NCBI GenBank assembly: GCA_002304945.1
Contig: DBPQ01000001.1
Location: 1 to 47,742, forward strand
Direction of reading: 5' to 3'
Origin: Actinomycetales bacterium UBA1416
Lineage (GTDB): Bacteria; Actinomycetota; Actinomycetes; Actinomycetales; Actinomycetaceae
DNA length: 47,742 bases
Shown here one piece after another: positions 41,440 through 47,742 of the stretch (position 1 is its first letter; each line of letters starts with the position of its first letter). The translations under genes were made by a program, and so were the position numbers. The notes under the pieces are model-generated. The model saw only the letters and a list, made by a program, of their open reading frames with translations. It did not search any database and was not told the origin of the DNA.

Positions 41440-42930
41440 TCAGATGCCGAGGGCGGCCTTGATCGGGCCGAGCCCGAAGTAGATGACGAACAGGACAGCG
41501 GTGCCCCACATCAGCGGGTGGACGTCCCGGGCCTTGCCGGCCGCCAGCTTCAGGATCACGAACGCGATGAAGCCCGCGCCCATGCCCACGGTGATCGAGT
41601 AGGTGAACGGCATGAGCACGATGGTGAGGAATGCGGGGATCGCGACCTCGTAGTTGCGCCAGTCGATGCCGGAGACCTGCATGACCATGAGGAAGCCCAC
41701 CACGACGAGCGCCGGGGTGGCCGCCTCGAAGGGCACCATGTCCACAAGCGGGGACAGGAAGGTGGCCAACAGGAATGCGACGCCGGTGGTCACCGACGCG
41801 AGCCCGGTGCGGGCACCGTCGCCGACACCGGCAGCAGACTCGATGTAGCTGGTGTTCGAGGAGACGCTGCCTGCGCCACCCGCGATCGCGCCGATCGAGT
41901 CCACGATCAGGATCTGCTTGCTCTTCGGGGGGCTGCCCTCCTCGTCGAGGAGGCCGGCCTCGCTGCCGACGGCGACCATGGTCCCCATCGTGTCGAAGAA
42001 GTCCGCGAGGAGGAGGGTGAAGACGAGCAGCACCACCGCGAGGATCCCGATCTTCTCGATCGAGCCGAACAGCGAGAACTGGCCGAGGAGCGAGAAGTCG
42101 GGGACGGCGATGATCCCGTCCTCCGGGAGGGCGGGCGAGTTGAGTTCCCAGCCGGTGGGGTTGGAGCCGTCGATCGCCTGCGGGCCGACCTTGGCGACCG
42201 CCTCGATGATCACCGCGAGCACCGTGGCCGAGAGGATCGAGATCAGCAGGGCACCCTTGACCCGGCGGGTCATGAGCACGATGGACAGGACGAGGCCGAA
42301 CACGAAGACGAGCATCGGCCAGCCGGCCACGGAGCCGGCGACGCCGAGCTCGACCGGGGTGGCCATGCTCGCGGGGATGCGGACGAAGCCGGCGTCGACC
42401 AGCCCGATGAAGGCGATGAACAGTCCGATGCCCACGCTGATGGCGGTCTTCAGCTCCCTCGGGACGGCCTTGAACACGGCCGTGCGGAACCCGGTGAGGA
42501 CCAGGACGAGGATGATGAGGCCCTCGAGGACCACGAGGCCCATCGCGTCGGGCCACGTCATGCCGGGCAGGAACGCGATCGAGTAGGCCACGACAGCGTT
42601 CAGGCCGAGCCCGGCCGCGAGCGCGATCGGGAAGTTCGCGACGACGCCCATGAGGATGGACATCACGCCGGCCACCAGTGCGGTGGCCGCCGCGACCGCG
42701 GCGAGGTTCGGGGCGTCGCCGCCGCCGAGGAAGGTGCCCTCCCCGAGGCTGGAACCGACCGTTCCGATGATGAGGGGGTTCAGCACGATGATGTAGCTCA
42801 TCGTGAAGAAGGTGACGAGACCACCGCGGATTTCGGTGCCCACCGTCGATCCACGTTCGTGGATCCTGAAGAGGGATTCCAACCACTGAGGGTGGGTTGG
42901 GGTGCGCTGCGCGCCGACACGTGTACTCAC
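41440..42930 (-). CDS. NCS2-family purine permease (AzgA/GhxP-like)
   Basis: 496 aa, about 12-14 transmembrane segments. AzgA-like signatures are TEIRGGLVTFFTMSYIIVLN near the N-terminus, ANFPIALAAGLGLNAVVAYS, SVGIGLFIAFIGLVDAGFV, ADFFDTMGTMVAVGSEAGLL and SNTSYIESAAGVGDGARTGL. Members import adenine, guanine or hypoxanthine by proton symport; the specificity is not told by sequence alone. The GTG start has no ribosome-binding site and sits 9 bases from a CACAAT box on the minus strand, suggesting a leaderless message. Confidence 0.95.
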   Translation of the reverse strand: MSTRVGAQRTPTHPQWLESLFRIHERGSTVGTEIRGGLVTFFTMSYIIVLNPLIIGTVGSSLGEGTFLGGGDAPNLAAVAAATALVAGVMSILMGVVANFPIALAAGLGLNAVVAYSIAFLPGMTWPDAMGLVVLEGLIILVLVLTGFRTAVFKAVPRELKTAISVGIGLFIAFIGLVDAGFVRIPASMATPVELGVAGSVAGWPMLVFVFGLVLSIVLMTRRVKGALLISILSATVLAVIIEAVAKVGPQAIDGSNPTGWELNSPALPEDGIIAVPDFSLLGQFSLFGSIEKIGILAVVLLVFTLLLADFFDTMGTMVAVGSEAGLLDEEGSPPKSKQILIVDSIGAIAGGAGSVSSNTSYIESAAGVGDGARTGLASVTTGVAFLLATFLSPLVDMVPFEAATPALVVVGFLMVMQVSGIDWRNYEVAIPAFLTIVLMPFTYSITVGMGAGFIAFVILKLAAGKARDVHPLMWGTAVLFVIYFGLGPIKAALGI

Positions 42931-42938
42931 GTGACCGT

Positions 42939-42996
42939 ATTGTGCCGCCCCGCGCGATGGAGCAGTAGGGGGGTCCACGCTGTGGTCCGGCACAAT
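42939..42996. promoter_or_regulatory. Mirror-image divergent promoters of the permease and DUF2530 genes
   Basis: ATTGTGCCG (42939-42947) is the complement of CGGCACAAT (42988-42996). Each arm carries CACAAT as a -10-like box pointing outward, 6 to 8 bases before a start codon without a ribosome-binding site. The pair could also be half-sites of a common regulator. Confidence 0.5.
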
Positions 42997-43002
42997 GGGT
43001 GC

Positions 43003-43221
43003 ATGGAGACCCCGGAGCGCCCCCCGCTGATCCAGCTCCCCCCGGCGCGCTTCCGGATGCTGCCCTTCATCCTCGCGGGCACGGCGCTGTGGGTGGTGGC
43101 GCTCGTGGTGCTCCTCGTGGCGGGCGCTGACTCCACGGCGCGCGACGTCGCGATCGCCGGGATCGTGCTCGGCGTGCCGCTCGCGTGGTGGGCCCGGCGG
43201 ATGGACGCCCGCCTGCCGTAG
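43003..43221 (+). CDS. DUF2530 membrane protein
   Basis: 72 aa. Two transmembrane helices (MLPFILAGTALWVVALVVLL and VAIAGIVLGVPLAWWARR) after a short Pro-rich N-terminus, the pattern of actinobacterial DUF2530. Function unknown. Its ATG lies six bases from a CACAAT box, likely leaderless. Longer in-frame readings to the left are antisense to the purine permease. Confidence 0.82.
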   Translation: METPERPPLIQLPPARFRMLPFILAGTALWVVALVVLLVAGADSTARDVAIAGIVLGVPLAWWARRMDARLP

Positions 43222-43225
43222 CCCC

Positions 43226-44452
43226 TCAGGCCAGGCCGGCCCGACGCCGGGTGGTGCGGTTGGCGTGCACCGAGTGCCGCGGTACCCAGCGCGCCTGCGC
43301 CGCGGCAGAGGCGCCCGAGGTGGCGGCGAGCACCCACACGCCGCCCGCCACGGAGCCGAGCGCGGCGGCGAGCGTCAGCACGAGCGGCCCGACCGCGAGT
43401 CCGAGATCCGAGAGCACCCGCCACACCCCGAGGAACTGGGCGCGCGTGGCGGCGGGCGCGACGTCCGCCCCGAGCGTCATGAGGATGCCGGAGGAGAGGC
43501 CGTTGCCGAGCCCGAGGGCCGCCGCCACCACGGCGAGCGCACCGACCGTGGTGGTGAACGGCAGCGCCACGAGCGCGGCCCCCATCACGAGCATCGAGGG
43601 TATGCCGATCCAGAGCCGCCCGAAGTGGTCCATGATCTTCCCGGCCGGGTAGAAGAGCAGCATGTCCACCGCGCCGGCCAGCCCGAACACCAGCGAGGTC
43701 TGGGCCGGATCGATGCCCAGGTGCTCCGCCCAGAGCGGCAGCACCGTCAGCCGTGCCCCCCGCACCGCGCCGATGAGCAGCACCGCGATCCCGAGGGTCG
43801 CGAACACGTGGGCGTGCTCCCGGGCCACCTGGCGGAGCGGCACCGGCGCGCCCCGGGAGGAGGCGGCGGCGTCGTCGGCCCCCGCGGCGAGCACCACGGC
43901 GACGGAGAGGGCCGCGGCCACGGCCGCCATCCAGTACGCCCACGGCAGGCCCCCGAGGGCGATGAGCGCGGCGCCGGCGAACGGTCCGATGAACTGGCCG
44001 ATGCGGTGCACCCCGCCGAGCGTGGACAGCACCCGTGCCCGCTTCAGCGGTGGGGTGACCTCGGTCAGGTAGGACTGGCGGGCGAGGAAGTAGACCGAGG
44101 ATGCGACGCCCACGAGGACCACCGCGAGGCCGAGGACGGCCACGTGCGTGGCGAGCGCCGCGAGCACGAAACCGGCGGTGGCGATCGTGCCGGCCACGAC
44201 CATCGCGGGACGATCGCCGACCCGGGCCGCGAGGGCGCCGGCGGGCACGTCGGCGAGGATCTGGCCGAGCGGCATGAGCGTGACCACGAGTCCGGCCGTG
44301 GCCAGGGAGGCCCCCAGCGCCGTCGCGGAGGAGGCGATCACGGGCAGCATGGCGCCGACGCCGAGCTCGAACAGGATCGTGGGGAGGAACGTCCCGATGA
44401 CGACGGTCCGAAGCGGGAACATCGGCCGGTCGTCGCGGACCGGCCCGGTCAT
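43226..44452 (-). CDS. MFS transporter
   Basis: 408 aa, 12 predicted transmembrane helices. Typical MFS features: FLPTILFELGVGAMLPVIAS in TM1, the loop DVPAGALAARVGDRPAMVVA between TM2 and TM3, and in the second half LLFYPAGKIMDHFGRLWIG. It resembles drug/efflux-type MFS proteins; the substrate is unknown. ATG 44450-44452 overlaps the DUF3027 stop (ATGA), so it ends a csp-DUF3027-MFS operon. Confidence 0.9.
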   Translation of the reverse strand: MTGPVRDDRPMFPLRTVVIGTFLPTILFELGVGAMLPVIASSATALGASLATAGLVVTLMPLGQILADVPAGALAARVGDRPAMVVAGTIATAGFVLAALATHVAVLGLAVVLVGVASSVYFLARQSYLTEVTPPLKRARVLSTLGGVHRIGQFIGPFAGAALIALGGLPWAYWMAAVAAALSVAVVLAAGADDAAASSRGAPVPLRQVAREHAHVFATLGIAVLLIGAVRGARLTVLPLWAEHLGIDPAQTSLVFGLAGAVDMLLFYPAGKIMDHFGRLWIGIPSMLVMGAALVALPFTTTVGALAVVAAALGLGNGLSSGILMTLGADVAPAATRAQFLGVWRVLSDLGLAVGPLVLTLAAALGSVAGGVWVLAATSGASAAAQARWVPRHSVHANRTTRRRAGLA

Positions 44453-45222
44453 GGGGTGTCGGTGTCCTCCACGGGGTGCGCCTCGACGACATCCAGCACG
44501 TTCTCGTCGATCACGGGCTGGCTCTGCACCCACTCGCCACCGGGGCGAGGCCCGTCAGTCTCGGAGTGGGCGCCGCAGCCGTGGTCGACCGAGACGATCC
44601 GGCCGTCGGACGGCGACCACTCGTTGGCGCACACGCCGAACACCACGCGGCCCGCGCCGGCGATCTTCATGAAGAAGCCGCAGGTGGAGCACTGCGCCTT
44701 GGTCTGGCGGGCGCTCGGGGCGTTCGGGCCGTGGTCCCCCTCGTACCAGCGGGCGAAGGTCCGGGCACGCCCCTCGGCGGACAGCACGCGCGCCCGGCCG
44801 AGGCCGAGCTCCCAGATGGCAACCCGGTCGGCCTCCTCGTCGTCGGTCTGCTCGTAGCCCTGGTCGAGGCGGACGTCGTCGCTCTGGTAGGGCAGCACGT
44901 CCTGGGCGCCGAGGTCGCCGGGGCGCAGCCGTTCCGCCCACGGGAGCCAGGGCGGGGCGACGAGGGCGCCGTCCCCGGGGATCATCTCGACCTCGCACAC
45001 GGTGGCGTGGCGGGAGCGGGGGGCCCGGGCCACCGTGACCGCCCACTGCCAGCCCCGGTAGCCGGGCTCCAGGCTCTCGAAGAGGTGGGTGCCGACCCGG
45101 TCCCCCTCGAGCCGGAACCCGAGGTGCTGCCCGACGGCGGCCCCGGCCATCTCGGTGGCGGCGCCCTGGGCGACCTCGACCGCCGCCTCGAGGACGCTGT
45201 CCGCCGTCGCTGCTCGGGCCAT
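44449..45222 (-). CDS. DUF3027 protein
   Basis: 257 aa conserved actinobacterial protein of unknown function. Hallmarks are WQWAVTVARAPRSRHATVCE, LVAPPWLPWAERLRPGDLG and a late cysteine array, CSTCGFFMKIAG ... FGVCANEWSPSDGRIVSVDH then GCGAH, that could bind a metal. The ATG overlaps the cold-shock gene stop (TGATG). Its constant linkage to a cold-shock-domain gene in Actinobacteria suggests a role in RNA or translation, but this is inference. Confidence 0.9.
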   Translation of the reverse strand: MARAATADSVLEAAVEVAQGAATEMAGAAVGQHLGFRLEGDRVGTHLFESLEPGYRGWQWAVTVARAPRSRHATVCEVEMIPGDGALVAPPWLPWAERLRPGDLGAQDVLPYQSDDVRLDQGYEQTDDEEADRVAIWELGLGRARVLSAEGRARTFARWYEGDHGPNAPSARQTKAQCSTCGFFMKIAGAGRVVFGVCANEWSPSDGRIVSVDHGCGAHSETDGPRPGGEWVQSQPVIDENVLDVVEAHPVEDTDTP

Positions 45223-45599
45223 CAGGCGTCGAAGTTGTCGGCGACGACGCGGAGCACCTTGGCGATGTTCCGGCCGTGGTCGGGGTAGTGGCCACGGCGA
45301 AGCGAGGCCGACGCGTTGTCGAGGAGGCGGATCAGGTCCTCCACGATGGGCACCATGTCCTCCGCCGGCTTGCGGGTGTTGCGCACCACCGAGGGGGGCG
45401 GCTCGAGGAGGGAGACGCGCAGGGCCTGGGGGCCCCGCCGCCCGTCCGCGATCGAGAACTCGATCCGCGTGCCCGGCTTGGGGGCGGTGGTCCCGGGCGG
45501 GAGCGCGGTGACGTGCAGGAACACCTCGCTGCCGTCATCTCCCTGGATGAACCCGAAGCCCTTGTCGGAGTCGAAAAACTTGATCTTGCCGGTCGGCAC
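45222..45599 (-). CDS. Cold-shock domain protein with C-terminal helical extension
   Basis: 125 aa. Residues 1-65 are a CSD fold with RNP1 KGFGFI and RNP2 VFLHVTAL, binding single-stranded RNA or DNA. An extra ~55-residue tail, including DMVPIVEDLIRLLDNASASL and HGRNIAKVLRVVADNFDA, is helical and absent from classic 67-70-aa Csp proteins. The GTG start follows AGAGGATTCGCC. A TAGGAT -10-like box on the minus strand at 45651-45656 would give a ~45-base leader. First gene of the csp-DUF3027-MFS operon. Confidence 0.93.
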   Translation of the reverse strand: MPTGKIKFFDSDKGFGFIQGDDGSEVFLHVTALPPGTTAPKPGTRIEFSIADGRRGPQALRVSLLEPPPSVVRNTRKPAEDMVPIVEDLIRLLDNASASLRRGHYPDHGRNIAKVLRVVADNFDA

Positions 45600-45736
45600 G
45601 GCGAATCCTCTTCCCTGCGTGCATGCGAGCGCCGAGTGGCACCGCGTCCGATCCTATCGGTCATCCTCGACGTGCGGCGAGTCCCGATCACCCGACCGGC
45701 ATTGCGGGCCGGGGTGGGACGGACGAAGATCATGGT

Positions 45737-47742
45737 GTGAGAATCCTTGCGCGCCTGTCCGTGACCTCCGCCGTCGCCCTGGGAGTGTTCGCCCTGGCGC
45801 CGGCGACCGCCGTGGAGCCCGCCGCGGGCGGCGCTCCCGGGCGCGGCGCAGCCGTGGTCGAGCCGCCGGGCTTCCTCTCCGACCGGTTGACCGACTCCGC
45901 CGGCGTCCTCGGCGGGGACACCGCCGCCGTCCGGGAGGCCCTCGACCAGCTCTCCGCCGAGACGCCGATCGACCTCTTCGTCGTGTTCGTCGACTCCTTC
46001 GACGGGATGGGCGCCACCGAGTGGGTGAACGAGGCCGCCGTCGCCTCCGATCTCGGCGTCAACGACGTGCTCCTGGCGGTGGCCGTGGAGGACCGCAACT
46101 ACGACGTGTCCATCGACTCGGGCGGGGAGGTGAGTCCGGAACTCATCCAGGAGATCCTCGCCGACGACGTCGAGCCGGCGCTGTCCCTCAACGACTGGGC
46201 GGGCGCGGCCATCGCCATGGCCGACGGACTGCGGACGGGTGGCACCAGCGGGGGGGGCGACGGCGCAGCGGACGCCGGCGGCGGCATCCCCCTCGGGTGG
46301 ATCGCCGCGGGGGGTGCGGTGGCAGTGGGCGGCGCCGTGCTCGTGGGCCGGCGTCGGAAGAAGGGCCGAACCACCACCACCCGCGATCCCCAACACCTGC
46401 CGCTCGAGCAGCTCGAGGCGCGTGCCGGGACCGCGCTGGTCGAGGTGGACGACGCGATCCGGGCCTCGGCGGAGGAACTCGACTTCGCACGTGCCCAGTT
46501 CGGCCTCCAGGCCACCGACCCCTACGCCCGAGCGCTCGAGCAGGCCCGGACCGAGGTCACCAGGGCGTTCGAGCTGCGCCGCCGCCTCGACGACCACATC
46601 CCGGAGACCGAGCAGGAACGGCGCTCCATGCTGACCTCGATCCTCCAGATCGCCGAGTCGGTCACCACCTCGCTCCAGGCGGAGAAGGAGTCCTTCGACG
46701 AGTTGCGGGCCATGGAGTCCCGCGCCGACCGCGTCCTCGACGAGATGGCCACCCGGTCGCGAGAGGTCGCCCGACGCGTCGAGGGGGCCCGGTCCATCCT
46801 GGCCTCGCTCGCGAACACCTACTCCCCGGGGGCGCTGGCCTCCATCTCGCGCAACCCGGACCAGGCCCGCGAACTGCTCGCCTCCGCGGATGCGGCGGTG
46901 GCGGCCGGCCGGGAGCGCCTCGCGGCCGACGACCGGTCCGCGGCGGTCGCCAACGCCCGCATCGCCGAGCAGGCGATCGGCCACGCGGATCGCCTGCTCA
47001 CCGCCGTCGCCGGGGCGAACACGGCACTCGCCGAGTCCGGGCCGAAGCTGGAGCAGCGCCTCGCCTCGCTCACCGCCGACATCAAGGACGCCGACCGGCT
47101 GGGGACGGACGACCCCGGCGTCGTCGCCGCCCGCGAGGACGCCCGGACGGCGATCTCGGCCGGGCACGACGCCCGGCGCGGTGGGGACCCGCTGGCGGCG
47201 CTGTCCCGGTTGGAGAAGGCGGAGACCGCGCTGGACGCGGCGCTCGCCCCCCACCGTGAGCGGGAGGTGAACGTGCGCCGCTTCGCCGGCCTCGTCGCCG
47301 AGCGCATCCCCCGGGTGGAGGGGAAGATCGCGAGCGCGGACTCCTTCATCTCCTCGAACCGCGGTGCGATGGACTCCGCACCACGCACGCGACTCTCCGA
47401 GGCGCGCCGCATGCTCGAGCAGGCCAAGGCCGCCGCCTCCTCCAACCCGGAGGTGGCCCTCCGGGCGGTGGACGAGGCCGAGCGCCTCGCCGACCAGGCG
47501 GTCCAGCTCGCCAACCAGCAGCGGGACGACTTCCCGTGGAACGGCCCCCGGCAGGGTGGCGGGGGTGGCGGCGTCGACGTCGGCTCCCTCATCCTCGGCG
47601 GCATCCTGAGCGACGCCATGCGGGGCGGGTCCCGCGGCGGATCGTGGGGCGGCTCGCGCGGCGGCTTCGGGGGCGGCGGCTTCGGCGGGGGCGGTTTCGG
47701 GGGGTCCCGCGGCGGAGGCTTCGGGGGCGGCTTCGGCGGGGG
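45737..47742 (+). CDS. TPM-domain membrane/secreted protein with long coiled coil (3' end off window)
   Basis: Open from GTG 45737 to the right edge, at least 668 codons. Signal peptide MxILARLSVTSAVALGVFAL; TPM domain (~35-165) with FLSDRLTDSAGVLGG, IDLFVVFVDSFDGMGATEWV and VAVEDRNYDVSIDSGGEVS; a transmembrane helix near 185-205 (LGWIAAGGAVAVGGAVLVGR) and basic stop-transfer; then ~380 residues of Ala/Glu/Arg-rich coiled coil; finally a Gly/Phe/Ser-rich repeat tail (GGFGGGGFGG). TPM_phosphatase-type proteins of this layout are common in Actinobacteria, with no settled function. The downstream coiled coil would be cytoplasmic. Confidence 0.87.
   Translation, partial: MRILARLSVTSAVALGVFALAPATAVEPAAGGAPGRGAAVVEPPGFLSDRLTDSAGVLGGDTAAVREALDQLSAETPIDLFVVFVDSFDGMGATEWVNEAAVASDLGVNDVLLAVAVEDRNYDVSIDSGGEVSPELIQEILADDVEPALSLNDWAGAAIAMADGLRTGGTSGGGDGAADAGGGIPLGWIAAGGAVAVGGAVLVGRRRKKGRTTTTRDPQHLPLEQLEARAGTALVEVDDAIRASAEELDFARAQFGLQATDPYARALEQARTEVTRAFELRRRLDDHIPETEQERRSMLTSILQIAESVTTSLQAEKESFDELRAMESRADRVLDEMATRSREVARRVEGARSILASLANTYSPGALASISRNPDQARELLASADAAVAAGRERLAADDRSAAVANARIAEQAIGHADRLLTAVAGANTALAESGPKLEQRLASLTADIKDADRLGTDDPGVVAAREDARTAISAGHDARRGGDPLAALSRLEKAETALDAALAPHREREVNVRRFAGLVAERIPRVEGKIASADSFISSNRGAMDSAPRTRLSEARRMLEQAKAAASSNPEVALRAVDEAERLADQAVQLANQQRDDFPWNGPRQGGGGGGVDVGSLILGGILSDAMRGGSRGGSWGGSRGGFGGGGFGGGGFGGSRGGGFGGGFGG

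Noticed and set aside
41518..43002. Long plus-strand frame ahead of DUF2530
   Set aside because: Shadow of the purine permease; only the last 72 codons match a family.

Overview
This is a high-GC actinobacterial chromosome segment. GTG starts, ATGA/GTGA gene overlaps, Actinobacteria-typical families (DUF3027, DUF2530, FmdB/Ruc, a Glp/Glpr-like pair, a c-di-AMP leader on an NlpC/P60 gene) and an alpha-xyloside utilisation operon suggest Micrococcales, perhaps near Cellulomonas or Georgenia. The genus is a guess. Both ends of the window cut through genes.

Layout. (1) 1-8315: most of a type I BREX phage-defence operon on the minus strand (HTH gene, brxA, brxB, brxC, pglX), lying at the 3' side of a tRNA-Ala(CGC) gene. 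Its pglX is short (848 aa) and faces a second, diverged copy of the pglX 3' segment on the plus strand. The two copies share perfect inverted repeats of 27 and 20 bp, an arrangement expected of a recombining methyltransferase specificity cassette. pglZ and brxL are not in the window. (2) 8526-17145: housekeeping genes whose order resembles Mycobacterium tuberculosis Rv0985c-Rv0996: a Glpr/SepX-like membrane protein, a RimJ-like acetyltransferase, a MoeA-like Glp, 5-formyl-THF cyclo-ligase, an intervening penicillin-acylase-family gene, an FmdB/Ruc zinc-ribbon gene behind a CIRCE heat-shock operator, a SAF-domain protein and mscL. (3) 17207-21813: a large SF1-helicase-like protein with eroded ATPase motifs, and a coupled 90-aa gene. 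(4) 22077-32360: one long minus-strand operon with lacI, a sugar ABC transporter, GH31 alpha-xylosidase, then a deletion junction where a GH1 beta-glucosidase gene runs into the tail of an unrelated solute-binding-protein gene, followed by that second transporter's permeases and ATPase. A perfect 20-bp palindrome just downstream of a sigma-70-type promoter is the probable operator.

(5) 32361-35730: a gene-poor, eroded accessory patch next to tRNA-Arg(CCT). It holds an excisionase-like HTH gene, an HTH/PIN toxin-antitoxin pair, a possible decayed HigBA-like module run into a lipoprotein reading frame, and an imperfect 25-bp direct repeat at both sides. (6) 35731-47742: ordinary chromosome: rocD, a tandem universal stress protein, NlpC/P60 hydrolase behind a ydaO-type c-di-AMP riboswitch, a DtxR-family regulator, serC, an NCS2 purine permease, DUF2530, an MFS transporter, DUF3027, a cold-shock protein with an extended C-terminus, and the start of a large TPM-domain surface protein that runs off the right end.

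The most notable items are the inverted pglX cassette, the GH1/solute-binding-protein fusion, the degenerate helicase, the Glp/Glpr-like pair, and the chimeric toxin-antitoxin remnant. All family calls were made by reading the sequence; no database search was run.
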